In this document: positions 12,516-25,579 of the stretch, one piece after another | Layout: every line of letters begins with the position of its first letter | Position numbering within the stretch: the stretch's first letter is position 1 | From: Mycteria americana | Lineage: Eukaryota > Chordata > Aves > Ciconiiformes > Ciconiidae | Direction of reading: 5' to 3' | NCBI RefSeq assembly: GCF_035582795.1 | Contig: NC_134367.1 | Span: forward strand, 83,063,062-83,127,061 | Length of the DNA: 64,000 bases | Program-made: the position numbers and the translations under genes | The notes under the pieces: generated by a model | What the model was told of the DNA's origin: nothing | The model's database searches: none | The model's input: only the letters and a program-made list of their open reading frames with translations

Positions 12516-12780
12516 CCCCTTTCTTTCTCTTTCTCTCTTTCTCTCTTTCTCTCTTTCTCTCTTTCTCTCTTTCTTTCTCTCTTTCTCTCTTTCTTTCTCT
12601 CTTTCTCTCTCTCTCTTTCCTTCTTTACTACTTTCCTTCCTTCTTTCCTTCTTTCCTTCCTTCTTTCCTTCTTTCTATCCTTCTTTCTTTCCTTCTTTCC
12701 TTCCTTCTTTCCTTCTTTCCTTCCTTTTCTTCTTTCCTTCTTTCCTTCTGTCTCTCCTTCTTCCTTTCCTTCTTTCTCTC
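12516..12780. repeat. 265-bp polypyrimidine/polypurine tract (TTTC/TTCC repeats)
   Basis: The plus strand is pyrimidine throughout except for four purines (12627, 12630, 12677, 12750). The left part is CTTT/CTCTTT repeat; the right part is TTCC/TTCTTTCC repeat. The minus strand would encode Lys/Glu/Arg runs, which is why spurious open frames span it. Such tracts can form intramolecular triplex DNA and mutate quickly. Confidence 0.95.
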
Positions 12781-13984
12781 AGATTCAATTCTTTTATTCT
12801 CTTTAATGCCATGCAAGCTCTAAGTCTCCAAACAAGTGACTTACTTTCCTCCAGAGGAACTAAAGCCCCCCCGCCCCAGCAGAAAGTACATACTGTGCTG
12901 CCCCTGAATGTCTCGATTCAGGAAGCTTTGAGCTTCCATTGTTTGCAGTTCACAGAGTTCACCTGCATTTTAGCCTCCTCATCTATTAAAGAAAACAAAG
13001 TGGAGGGAAGAGAGAAGGAGAAATACGGCTGTCAAAGCAGCAGTCGGTCAGAGAGCCCTCGTGTTCCCGGTACCAGTTGTGGTCCAATCAATCAGTCTCA
13101 AACAGCCCACTGGAGAATAACTGCCCAACTTACCCAAATTTATTTTCTTTAATAACAGAATCCTCCTGTGACCCTGCGGTTATTGCTGACACAAAGCAAG
13201 GCCTGCTCGATCCTGATATCTGCTCCCTTGCTCCCTGCTGTGTGCTGAGCAATGGAGCCATCGTCCCCTTGTTTTCTGCAGACAGCAGCTTTAAATCACT
13301 GCTGGCCACTTCTGCCTGCGAGGGCCGGGAGAGACTTTCCTGCACAGGTCACTCACTTGTGTGTGTTTGCCCCTGCATGCTCAGGGGGACTTTAGCTTTT
13401 TCTGTTTTCTCCTTGCTCAGTAAAATAAAGGCCAAAATGCCTGGGGACGTCTGCTTATTTTTTGAGTGCTTGGCTCTGCAAGGGCTATGAACGCTACTCA
13501 GGTGATGCAGGGACTGGGCAATCACACAGATACTCAGCTACAAAGAGAAAAGCGCTGTAAAATCTCCATGCTCGCGCTCTGGCCAAATGGCATTGCTAGC
13601 CAGGAGGCTGGTGCGCCCCAAGCAGCCAGACATCAACATTAAACAAAGGAAAATGGAAACTTCAGGGTTACAGGGCCATCCGCATTGTGGGTAGAGTCTC
13701 AGGGCACAACATCCTGTGTAACGTGTTTACTGCAAACTGTGATCCTTCTTTGGGGGGTGTTCAAAATCCTTGTGAGAAATGTGGAAGGATGTTTTTTGGG
13801 AATTCTGGAAGAGGAATCCTGCTCAGCCTTGGAGGTTCAACTATAAGGTAAAGTCTTGGGAAGGTAAATGAAAGTTCTTTAAAGGGTAAATGAAGGTTTC
13901 TCAGTGCTGACATAAAAGCCGCATTGCTCTTTATGTTAGGAAAAAAAAGTGTAGGATAGGAGGAATAAAAAAACGTATGAAATG
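12781..13984. other. Intergenic, nothing recognised
   Basis: The plus-strand open frame near 13.1-13.5 kb has no domain-like sequence and is treated as chance. Confidence 0.55.
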
Positions 13985-14015
13985 AAACCTGCCTTTTTCA
14001 AAGAAAGGCAGGTTT
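13985..14015. repeat. Perfect 12-bp inverted repeat (hairpin)
   Basis: AAACCTGCCTTT (13985-13996) and its exact complement AAAGGCAGGTTT (14004-14015) flank a 7-base loop. The stem is too short for a typical microRNA precursor. It could be a transposon end pair or chance. Confidence 0.85.
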
Positions 14016-17000
14016 TTCTCTATTGTTTTAGAAACTCGGAGGAGATGCTCCTACAGACTTTATCCCAGTTTTGAACCCTGCAGTGCAACCTCAGCACAAG
14101 CGTCCAAGTGCTGCACTAACTTATTGCAAAGATTTGGCCAGCCTGAGGAGTCTTCTACTGCTAGCTGGAAGGCCCAAGGCACTCCAACAAAGCAGCACCC
14201 ATGAGCTTTCCCTCGGGGAATCCCAAGTGCTGGATATAGGGCACGCACACTGCCTGAGCCATTGCCATGGCACTGCAAAATGCATTTGCGGAGTGCCTTG
14301 CGCTGCACAGAGGTGCCAAGCAATTGCTTTCCTACCAAGGTATGAGAGTGAAGTTCAGACACTTCATACCAAGGGCTGTCCCCGGATGCACAGCGTCCCT
14401 TCCCCAGCAAGCAGTTGGGTGTACTTGGGATTATCGGCTCTCTTCAGCTGCACAGCTCGGAGCTGGACGGGGCCGGGGAGCCCGGGTGTCCCAGAACCCT
14501 GCCTGCATGCCATCCTCTACTCAGAGCCACCCTGTGATGGCTGCGCTGTGGGGAGACCCCGTCCCCAGGGCAGGGCTGTGGCAAGCTCTTGCCTGGCTGG
14601 GCACCCCGGGAAAGGGCAGGGCTCCCTCTGCAACGCTGCTCGGACATGCGGCTTCCCCCAGCTCCTGCCTCCCTGCCAAATGCCTCTCCCTGTGGAAACC
14701 GAAGCCCGTGTTCTCACCAACCGTACGCGTGGTCCAGCGGGATGAGTTGGGGTAGGGGCTGCCCTGGCTGCGGCGTTGCCTGTCGCCGAAAGGGAAAGCA
14801 TACACGCTGCTCAGAGGACTGGCCTTTCTGCTAGATGGCACTTCAAGGTTACACCCCAGATTAAGCTTTGATTTAAACTCTGTATCAGGCATCTCTGAGA
14901 AAGGCCTGCTGCCCAGGGATGGAGAGACGGCGTTTTACCCGCTGAAGGAAAAAGAGAGTTTTTGGCACTTGACTTTCTCATCGGAGAGAGGGAAGGCCTG
15001 GGTTACATTTTCTAGGCATGTAGGTATAGACCAAATCCCATGTTACGGTCCATTGGAAGCAGGATTGCTTCCTGCTGAGACAGTAAAACCAAAATGCAGG
15101 TCAGCTTGGACGCTTCGCTTCAGTGATGGTTTTAAAATCCTTTCGCTTTAAAAAACTGCATTTTTTTCTGAAGCTCGAGGACTCATTACAAGAGGAAATC
15201 TCTGGGCTATGCCTGTACTGGAGAGCAGATTCTGGGAAAGGAAAATCCACTCCAAAAATGTAGGAAAGGCCCCGCAAGGCAAAGTGTCAATCCAGACCCA
15301 AACCCTTGCACGGTCCAGGAGAGGACGTGCTTTCCCTGGGAGGGGAGGACAGGGCCGAGCCCCTGCCCTGCCAAGGTTAGGAGGCAGAGAGACGAAAAGC
15401 TGGAGCGCAGGGAGGGAAGGTCATTGGGGGTGCTCAGTAAGCCTGCAGTGAGGGAGCAGGGGTGGCCTACAGGTATTTCAGGTATTTCCAGGTGAGGCAA
15501 TGCACTCGTCTCCTCCGGGGCTGCTTGGTGCAGGCTGTGTGCTGCAGCACGCCCCGGGGTCCCGGATCGACTCGTGCTGTGGGCACAGGTGTAGCTGGGG
15601 CAGCATCCAGAGCAGGGAGCTTGGGAGCTTGTCCGCGTCCTCTGTGTAGCCATAACGCGGGGACCCAGGCAATTTAGGCTGGGCACATCCCGCTGACAGC
15701 TAAACATCCACAACCCCTCCTGAACTGAGCAGGATGAGGGGCTTTCTGCAGGAGCACCCAGGGCACGTGAGCGGGCAGGGCTGCCGGCATCTTGCTCACC
15801 TGGCGGGGCTGCTGCTGCTCACCCAGCACTCTGCGGGCGGAGACCCGTGGGTCTGTCTGTGGGGAAGTCCTATCATCCCATGACACACGGAATAATTAAT
15901 AGACTTCAAGCTAAAAAGTTGGCACAGGCTGCGGACGAATGGGTTTTTTCCAGTCATTATCATGTTTGCGCTTGGATGCAATCCAAAGTGGATAAACCAT
16001 CCTGGGGACATTAATTGGCTTCTTATTGCCTGTCCCTCAATGTGGCGGGGGGCTTGGGGCTGCTGATGTTTGGCTTTTCATAGGTTTGCTCAGTCCCCTA
16101 ATCTTATGTGAAAATTATCTGGCATGAGTTCTGCAAGTCAGAATGGGAAAAGCATAATTAATTCCCTGTGTGAAGTGAAAACAGCCAATTTTCCACAGCG
16201 TCAGCTTGAACATCAACAAGTCATGGAAGTAATATGCAAAAAGCAGACAAGATTTGCACACAGACAGCAGATATTCTGAATTTTTATGGGGCAGCAGTGC
16301 TTTATATGCCGCTGGATAAAAATGCCAATACAGATCTGAAGTGTTCTTCATTCCTTGTATGTATTCAGCTGAAAGTCTGGAGCAGCCTATAAAGAGAGCC
16401 TCTTTTTCTGATCAGTAAGTATCTCAATACAAGGAATTTGTTGAGAATGTATAATGTATGCTCATGGGATATTTTTTTCTAGACACTACCATTTTGCAGA
16501 CAGGTCCTCCACAGATATCTCAGCATAGAATGGAAATGATTTTTCTCTAACCAGGGGCAGGGATTTGAAAGTAAAACATTTCTGAAGCCCAAGCCCATCC
16601 CTTCCAGTACCTAAGGCTTTCTCTACCTATAGCAGACTCTGTGCTTATGGCCTGTCTGCCTTCCCACCTCGTGTTCACTCCCACCTTGCTGGTCAAGGGC
16701 TGGGCCCCTGGACCATTAGAAATTCATTTGCACAATCTGCACCTGACTTAACAAACTCTGACAGCTCTAACAGAGGTCTTCATTCCTCTTTGATTCCCCA
16801 AAACACATAGTGGTCACCACAGTCTGGCTGGCCTGGAGACCTGCTGGCATGCCTGGAAGCCAGCTAAAACAGTCCCTGCAGGCTAATCCTCTCCCTCCGA
16901 CCACTGGTTGCTCTGCATGGCTGATAATTTGATTTGGAGAGGATGGGTCTCCAAAGGAAAACCCGAGCTGTTGACGCACCGGGAAGCCACGCTGCATTGC

Positions 17001-17712
17001 TTCTCATAACGAATGGTGTTGAAAAGCACCTCTCAAGTCTCCATCACCCTGTTTTGCTACAGGTGAGTTGCAAAGCAAAGAAGAAAAGCGAGTTACGCTC
17101 AGATAGCATCAAATACGCCTTGTTCCTATTAACTGGGCCCTGGTGAGTATCCAGAACAGATGTTACAGATATACGTCTCACCTCTCCGAAACCCTCGACA
17201 CTTCCTGCTACATTCTGGGACAGTGGTGAAATTAAGTATTAGCACCAATGGTACAAAAGCCAGCATGTGCAAACAGTGAACTGAGATGTCTTATCTTTTT
17301 TTTTTGCTGCTATACTTAGAATAACGACTCAGTAGTGCAGGTGTAGGGTATATGTTGGCAAATGTGAATTCTTGGGGGCAACTACCCCACTATGTATTAC
17401 AGTGACAGTGTTGGTGTTCACAATGTCATTCTCTGTGACACTGCAATTTCAAATTAGGAGATCTAATGAAGAGGCCATGTATTCACTAACTATTTTTCTT
17501 TCCTCTACCTGCATATAGCCTTATGAGTGGGAATAACAGAGGGAGAAATCCATCTCCTTCCTTCAGCCATTTCTACTTTACACTTCACACATCCCAGAAG
17601 CTTCCTCACCATCACCGGGACCACTTCTTATCTCTCTCCTTACAGAACAATTCTTAGCAAAGGCCACGATAGCTCTTTGTGTATGTAAAATATGGCAGAA
17701 ATATTAAACCAA
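14016..17712. other. Intergenic, nothing recognised
   Basis: A GC-richer part (14.4-15.8 kb) with overlapping chance frames, then AT-richer unique sequence around 16.1-16.5 kb. No gene is supported. Confidence 0.55.
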
Positions 17713-17722
17713 AGATCAAAGG
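17713..17722 (+). promoter_or_regulatory. Perfect TCF/LEF consensus site
   Basis: AGATCAAAGG matches the optimal TCF/LEF binding sequence. It lies about 8.5 kb beyond the 3' end of RHOU, a Wnt-responsive gene in other vertebrates. Function is inferred only. Confidence 0.35.
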
Positions 17723-17779
17723 CAGTTCTGTTCCTCAGATATTTTCCCTGACCCTTTAAACTGGCTAGGTGCAGAATGA

Positions 17780-17890
17780 ATAATAAGGACCAGACTCTGC
17801 CATCAATTACGTGGAGTTAAATCCAGAGCGGGCTGTTGTAAATCAAGTTACTTTTGAGTTACACAGGGTAACCGGGAGCAGATTTGGGAC
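17780..17890. mobile_element. Ancient L3/CR1-tail-like palindromic relic
   Basis: GGACCAGACTCTGCCATCA, GTGGAGTTAAATCCAGAGCG, then GAGTTACACAGGGTAACC and GGGAGCAGATTTGGG form a loosely palindromic unit. I associate this layout with old L3/CR1-type 3' ends common in sauropsid genomes (recalled, not searched). Confidence 0.4.
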
Positions 17891-20884
17891 CTGAGTTTGC
17901 AGGCCAAAGAACCAGACCGCAAAGGGAAAACCCCACCTCTTTCCCTCTTCTTTTCACCTAAACTCTCCGGCTCTTTACATAAGCAGCCCCATCTGCCTGC
18001 TTAGAAAAACACACAAAGCTAAGGCCTTCCTAAGCTACCCACCCAGAGCAATCCCACCTTCAAGCACAGCCAAATGGATCACAGATAAAGGAGTTTTTAT
18101 TTAAATAATGTGGCAACATGAAGCCCAAAAGGACCAACCAACATCTAATTTTTATCAGCAGCTATAAAAGGTGGAGGAAAAGGCTTGAATTGCCTGGATG
18201 CAAAGCTTACCGGAAGAGAAATAATCCCAAAAGGCTTAAGTGTTGAGTAAAAGGTGTCTGGAAGCACATTTATACAATAAATTCTGTGTCTTCTCTTTCT
18301 CTTCCACGTTGCATGATGCTTCTCCCCCTCACACAAGCCTAATGCTTTAATCTAGCTAAATATTTGCAAATTGGCACCACATCGGATCGAGACAATAGAG
18401 GGGAATAAGCAAAGTGATGCAAGTCATGATATACTTCTCATTACAGCGATAGCGTTTCACAAGATTAAAGGGGATTTTCTAGGCAATGGAGACAAATCCA
18501 GTGCTAGCTTTATTGAGCAAACGTCGCAGATGCTTCACCCGTTAACATGAGGTAGTGCAAACAAAGGAGATTATCTCCTTTTTCAAATGAGCACCATCAA
18601 TGCTGCTGTTCCATTTATTACACATTTTCCCACTCAAGTGTTCGCTTTTGAAAGGCGACGCGTGTTGGCTGCGGGGACCTGCGTGAGGCAATGGAATAGT
18701 CTTTGAAGCAGAAGTCCCAGCCTGGTGGCAGCACCTGGGGAAATTATCAATCAGCGACACCGCTCTTGGGAGTAACACTGCCAACCAGGATGAGAAAAGG
18801 AGAAGGCGAAAAAAAAGAAACCCCAAGCCCTTCCATCACAGGGATTTTATGGGCCACGTGTCCTGAGAACCTCCACTCTGGTCCACCCACTGAGACAAAG
18901 CTATTTGTAAACACCAGATTGTGCTATCTTTTTGCCACCCTGATTGCTAATTAATCAGAAACAGAAGTGCCTGGGTGAGAAATACAAAGTGTCAGGGGAA
19001 AATGAATGGGAACCTGCGCCGCAACTGCTGTCCTCGCTGCCGAAACACCCCTCTGAAGCCAACAGACGGGACTACAAAGAAAATGGGGGCTTGCGTTAAA
19101 CCGGGACCCTAGGAGCTAGCAATCCCCAGCCCCAAACACCTTTTTATCCTGTTTATTACAGAAATGACAACTGTCAGGACTGCGAAGAGCCCCAGCAGCC
19201 TCAGGGCACTGCTCCGTTGCAGCCCTGACCCTGCCCGCTGCCACTTCCATTTCTGTCCCTGCGCCCCTCTCTCCTCCACGGTCTTCTGCGTCCAAAGCGT
19301 AGGTCAAAATTTCAAGCCTCGTAAGTGTTAAGACTCTCAGCTGTACAACAAAGTGACGCAAAGGACCCGTAAGAAAGCTGCTGTGATATGTCGATTCACT
19401 TTGAACTGTCACAGACGGATGAGGATCTGGGGCTGCTTGCCGGTCGGCCAGCCCTGGTTCACACCAGAAAGCCTTACCAGCAAACGCAGCCTCCAGTCAG
19501 AACAACCTGGTCCTAATTAGGACTGAGCTGTGGCACTTTAAAGGGGTTTACCGACTGCTTTAACTGACCCTTCGGATGAAGAACTCCAAAAATCTGGACT
19601 GGATCCCAAACAATAACGGTGCTTATCAAGGCATCCTTCTGTCATCAGGCTTGCCAAGTGCCTCCTGTCTGTTTCTCATCATTATTTTGATGTTGCTGCT
19701 CCCAAAAACGTTGAATGTAACAGTTGCTTCTGTGGATTCACCGGGGTAAAATGCCCGATCATGTCTACAGGTTGCACCTCGCATCCTGACAGTAAGCTCC
19801 CAATGTGACAAGGGGGAGTTTCACCTCGTTAAAAATTAGGTTAGAGTCCACCTGCTTGCTTCTTTTGCATTTTCCTGCTAAAGGTAGCAGTTAAAATAAC
19901 ATCATACTCCATTTTTTCCTAGCCTGGAGTAACAGTATATCGAGTGTCCCCATTGCCTGAAATCAAGCAGCAGCAGATGTATATTGCTGAAAGCCTGGGA
20001 TCATGAGCTCCCAGAAAATTAGGAATATTTTAAAATTACTAGGCCAAATCTGCTCTCTGTGACCCCACTACAAACATCACATTTGCACAAGTGCCTTTCA
20101 CAACCAAACTTACTATGGGAACATTTTCAATGTCATTTTGGTAAAATTTACTGAGTTTCCATTCTAACTGGGCAAATGACACATTCTGCACAAAATATTT
20201 GTCCAGGGAGTCAAAATCAGTTTTAAGTTATACTTTAAAGAAGGACATGGAGACTCCTTTCTCAAAGCACTTTGGCAGGAGAATATTATTTTGCGCTGCT
20301 GCTCTGCCTCCCACCTCAGGCACCTCTAAGCATTTGTGCCCTCCTAAGGGCAAAATGCAAGTGGGGATTTGTGCAATCAGACCTGGAATAATGCGACAGG
20401 GACTTGCTTTCCACTGGGTCGGTGATCAGCAAACCTGTTGAACAATCCCTGGTGAGCTACCCACCAAAGTGGCCAAAAACTTGTGTCACACCTGAAAATC
20501 TTGGCCTAGCATACTGGAGCCTTATAGTACTCCAGTGCAATGGGAAATTTTCACTATCCGTGTCCTCCAGATGGAGGGGATGATGCAGAAAGCAGTCGCT
20601 TGATTTTCATTCTTGGTAAGACCACAGATCCATAGAAAAATTTGGACCAGAGGAACCCTGGGCAGTTTCTCCTTCCCAGTGCTGTACCGCTCTCACAACA
20701 AAGACTATTTCCTCTGTGTTCACGTGGAGGGTAGATGCTCAATAAAGAGTGACATAATGGACCACATGGACAATACGGTCTGTTGGGAAAGTGCCAGCCT
20801 GCCTTCTCTGAGGGGAAATCCTTCTGGAAAGCTGCTGCAGTTGTAAGGGGTGAAGGCAAGCTTGGGGGTAACAGGGGTCCCAGG
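17891..20884. other. Intergenic, nothing recognised
   Basis: Largely AT-balanced unique sequence. Around 18.06-18.55 kb it is AT-rich and free of repeats, as noncoding conserved elements often are, but conservation cannot be judged here. Confidence 0.5.
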
Positions 20885-21345
20885 GACATGATATGGCTGG
20901 GCTTCCAGAAAGTTTTTGACAAGGTTCAACACCAAAGCTTGTTGAAACACCAGCAATAGAGTGCTGGGTGTTACCGGGAAGAGTGCTGAAGAACAAAACA
21001 TGGGGCATCGACTTTGGCCACGGCTCTGCTCTCCACCCCTCCGGAGTGGGACGGTGGGGTTAGGGGAGACCTGGAGGGACGGCAACTGAAATGATGGAGG
21101 GCATGGAGCGACTGTCCTATGAGGACACACTAAAAAAGGCTGGGATTCTTCAGCTGGGGAGGAAAAAAGCAAATATGATGGTGGTTTACAAAACAGAGAA
21201 GGCAGTAGATCAAGTCATGCTGTCATTTACCTGGTCACCTGGCCACCTATTTACCTGTAAACTGCTCTCCACCATCTCCTACAATGCCGGAGGCAGGGGG
21301 CACGTGATGGAACGAACGGGAGCTCAGTTTAAAACAAAGACAAAC
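20885..21345 (+). mobile_element. Old CR1-like LINE fragment with reverse-transcriptase motif
   Basis: At 20903 the plus strand encodes FQKVFDKVQHQSLLKH, matching the FxKAFDxVxHxxLL block of LINE reverse transcriptases. Further on, GAGCGACTGTCCTATGAGGA and TTCTTCAGCTGGGGAGG match the conserved CR1 3' region. The stretch between (20960-21060) is unmatched, so the copy has internal deletions or is two fragments. No intact frame remains. Confidence 0.7.
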
Positions 21346-24300
21346 AAGTAGTTCCTTACACAGCGGGTGTGGGACCTCTGGGGCTGGCTGTCCTGGGCAG
21401 CTGCGTGAGCAGACAGCATCGGCGAGGGAGAAGGCAAATTCACGAATACCAGCTCCATGCAGATACTGAAAGGAGCAGGCAGGGATGTACCCACCAACGT
21501 CTGCCTCGAAAACTGCAGGCCTGAGTCAGATGCTAGAAAAATGATGGATTTAAACTTTAAAAACCCGAGGTTTCACGTTACTTTGCATTTTCTGCTTGAA
21601 TCCCTGCGTATCTTCTCGGGTGTCAGCAGCCCAGCTTTTGGCCTCCTTCTGGGTTACCCAGCCTAGATAAACATACGTGCTGCTGAAACTGTTTCCAGGA
21701 ACGCCTTCCTCTGCCTGCAATCTCTTATCTCCCAGAGGAGATTGTCAGAGGGTACTTCAAAGCCCTTTGAAAATGGCCAGGGCTCTCCTGCAGCCCAGCA
21801 GATACCGGCACCCTCTCCCCAAGATGCCAACAGCCGCCCTGCGCAGGCATTCGGTGCCGCCTTATCACCACCACCACAACCAGCAGCGGGAGAGACTTTA
21901 CCCCTTGCTATCGCCGCCCAATCTTTAGTCTTTGCTCTGCGATACGCTGCCCGTCTTCTCCCCAGATTCACCCAGGTGGGTTGTGGCAGATTACGAAAAT
22001 GAGGGGAAAGAAAAAGGAGTGGTTTTTTCTCAGCCCTGAGGAACAGTGAAGCCTGAAGCCTGCTGAGCTTGTAATTAAAATGTGGAAAGGCTGTGACTGA
22101 GCTCAAAAGATGGAAGAATGGGATACAAGGAGCAGAAAAATGCTGAGCACCAGGCTTCGGGCAACACGCCGTTTTGGATTAAAAATAAATGAGAAAATTG
22201 CCTAGAGAGAGGGGAGCGCGGGGGGAGAGGTGGCCGTGGAAAGCGAGGATGACCGGGGGGGCTATTTTTCGAGCACTGCCCTCAGATAAATCTTGTTCAG
22301 CGTTCCTCCGCCGAAAGACTACAAGGTGTAGTGAGGCAGAGGAAAGTGGTGCAGCTGTTTCATGGTGTTATTACCCCTGCTGAACCACGGAAGACCAAGT
22401 GCCTGCCAGGACAAAAGACAGGACTCTGTGCACGCAGCTCTCAATCCATCAGCAACTTGAAAATGGAAACGCGAAACATAAAAGTCACATTTCCGTCTGG
22501 AAGTTGTTTTCTGCCATCATTAACAAGTAGCACCACCACAGGGGCCAGCATCAGGGACACAGACGAGGTGGCCACAGAGGGCCCATGGCACACACGTGGC
22601 CAGGGACATCCCACCGAGATAGGAAAAGTAGCATCTGTCTGGACAAGGACCCTGCTTTGTCCCATGTCCTATTTATCCCATCCATATTAACCCCATTAGG
22701 CCACTGCTGCTAAAATTACCATCCCAAAGGGAAGGATTTTAAAAAGATGTTTGGAGGTAACTGAATAAATTGTGGACCAGGAGTCAGAAAAACCAGATAG
22801 GTACGTGGGGAGATTGGTGATGACAGCACACTTTTTAGAAAGGGTGAGCAAAATAATTTGCAAGAGGTGTTGGGTTGGGATTGCATAAACCAAGTGATTA
22901 AGCCTGTCCTCTGATGAACAATAACCAAAGGACTCCTATGTGACTCTGTGAGGCAGACACTGAAACTAGCTGCTTTGGGTAATGAATGCTTATGCACAGA
23001 AATGGCAGGCTAAAATTTACAGAGGACTTGAAGTAGGTGGGCTGGACCCAGGGGACCACCAGGAGCAGCAAAACTGAGCAGCAGGAGAGGGTCAGTATTC
23101 ATCCCTCCCAGTGAAGGCAGGGGGAAAGAGCCATACGCAGGCAATGCCATTACAAGCCCACCTGCAACGCCAGGAGCTTAACAGGGATCCCCGCTTGAGT
23201 CTTTTTCATGCCACATACAGCTTTACAGGTCTGCATCTCTGCTGACCTCAGTGAAATGATTCCTCTTTCACCCCAAATAATAAGATCAGGATCAGACCTA
23301 AAATGCGCAGACCTAAAGAACAGCGAATGCCTGGCGACACCCTTGCGCCCAGCGCTAGCGTCTGAACCGGTGCCTGGGGCAGGTCTCCTTGCTCTGCGCT
23401 GGAGAGCCAGAGGAGCTCCCCAGACTGGTGCAGTGCCCTGCAGACCAGCAGGGCTGCTCCTCACGCTTCCTCCTCTGGACACGTTTCCCTTGCTGAATTA
23501 AACAAGCTGGTCCAAGCTGGGGCTTCATGCCTTTTTTCATACACATCACTGATTTATCCATCCTGTTAAAACAGAGTGGGGAATTAAATCGGTAACACTG
23601 AAGAATACTCTGCCTCAGATGGTAAAGTTCATTGGATTACACAACTGCTTGCTCCCCAGTTTATACCATAGAGGACTGCACTAAATGGGTAATGAACAAC
23701 CCTCATCACATTACATCTTCCCGCTGGCTGCCAGCAATGTGGGAAGCTGTAGCTTCAGAAGGCCCTGTTGGATCTTGGGGCCCTGCTGTTGGCCTGGAAC
23801 CCATCCTGCTCTTTCAAAAACATTAAATACATCAGGATGGCCGTGCTGGTTGATGCCAAAAGTCCACCTCATCCCACATCCTGTCCCTAGCCAGCACAGA
23901 TGCTTGGGAAGAGAGTGTAAGAACCGAGCAAACGCAGAGTGATTTTTCCTTATAGTGTGCAGTGATACTTCCTCCCAGCTTCCAGCTATCCACAGCTTTG
24001 AGACTTCCTAAAGAAAAGGCTGTATTTTTGTACCTAACAGCCCTCCTTGGGGCTGTTCATTTCCCCATGCATTTCTTTAATTGGGCTTTTAATCTACTTA
24101 TGCCTAAAGTAGGTAAAAGTAGTTTCCCCATTGCCCAGGAGTCGCTTTGCCAGTTCTTCTGAGCTTTATAATGTCTTATTCTTTCCTGAGCAGTTGTTTC
24201 TCCCCTCTCCCTACCTTGCTGCATGCCAGGGCGATGCTAAAGGCAGAAGTTGACAGAGATCCCTTCTGTACAAACCCCTGAGCACGTCGATTATCTACTA

Positions 24301-25579
24301 GAGCTCAGAAAGGTTGCTCAATTGTAAGGGCACTCACATGCTTCAGCGAGGTTCAATGTTTAACCGTAATACATATGACAATATTAGGTCAGCTGCATGT
24401 AGTCATACAAAAAGAACATCTCTTGCAGCAGTCTCTCCCTCCCTGTGGTCAGTAACTGATGTCTAGGAAGAAAATAAAAAGCAAAGTAAGATTGTGGTGA
24501 AGTTTCCTTAGAGATAGCCTCTCCCAACCGGGTTTGAATGCCACATTTGTCAATGTCTCAGCTCTAGTCAACCCTCAGTCATACCCTAGAGGTATCCAAT
24601 GCACAAAATACATGGGGAAAAATGGTAAAGGTAACATTTTTTTCCATTTAAAAAAAAATAATCGATTTTTCCTAGAGCATGTTGATCAGTTATGAAAGAA
24701 AACAAAATCCTCTCTTCGGAACTTGCATCCATCACAAAGTAGCAGTGATTTCAGCGTTCCTGGAAAACCTTACATACAGCAGGCTTACTGCAACATGCTC
24801 TTATCAGCCTCAGCTGCCAGCCCATGCAGTATCTCAAGCAGGGCAGCTGAAGGAGCCTTTTGATCACAGCAGCATGCACATGCACAACGTTACCCTGGCG
24901 TAAAGGAAGACCTGAACCGCCTTAGCCTTGTCCAGATGTCAGGATGCATAAGACAGCAGCTCGCCTCAGCAGGAAACCAATGCCCCACAGGTAGCAGAGG
25001 GATTTTTGTGCATGGATTTGGCAACGATGGGTTCTGGGCTCTCAGCTAGCGCAGCCCCTTTTCCTGCAAAGTCAGCGTGCAAAGGTGGGGTGACTCGGTC
25101 TCCAGTGAGCACACCCCGGCTTCACACTGCCTAGCACGTAAACCCAGTGGAAGTGATTCTCCAAAGGCACCAGCAATGGCAGTGCTGATTCAACACCAGG
25201 TACTCACCAGAAAGGAGCCCGCTGGCGGCTCAGGCACTCGGGCAGGGTCGCTGTGCTGCAGGCATGACCAGGTGAGCAAGCCTCCCAGCAGTCCCCACCG
25301 TATCAGGTAATGAAGCAGAAAAGAACCCAGGACTTTGTTTCAGTGACGAACTGACCACGGGGAAGATGAACGGCATCTCCTTCCTCTACTTCGTGAAGGC
25401 TGCATGCGTTTTGATGGTTGAAAATACATCAGCCTTATGACCTGGGAGTCAGGCGGCATGGAAGGGCATCCCGCTATGCCGCCCTGGTCTGCCTGCTCCT
25501 CAGCTCACGGGAAAACAAATGCAACGGTGACAGTTTACAAACCTCGTCCAGAGCAAAGCCCCTTCTCCAGAGCAGTTTC
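21346..25579. other. Intergenic, nothing recognised
   Basis: No protein-like frame, RNA or further CR1 fragment could be supported. There is a moderately GC-rich patch at 21.75-21.95 kb. Confidence 0.55.

Noticed and set aside
12628-12816. Lys/Glu/Arg-rich frame on the minus strand
   Set aside because: It is the translation of the TTTC/TTCC microsatellite.
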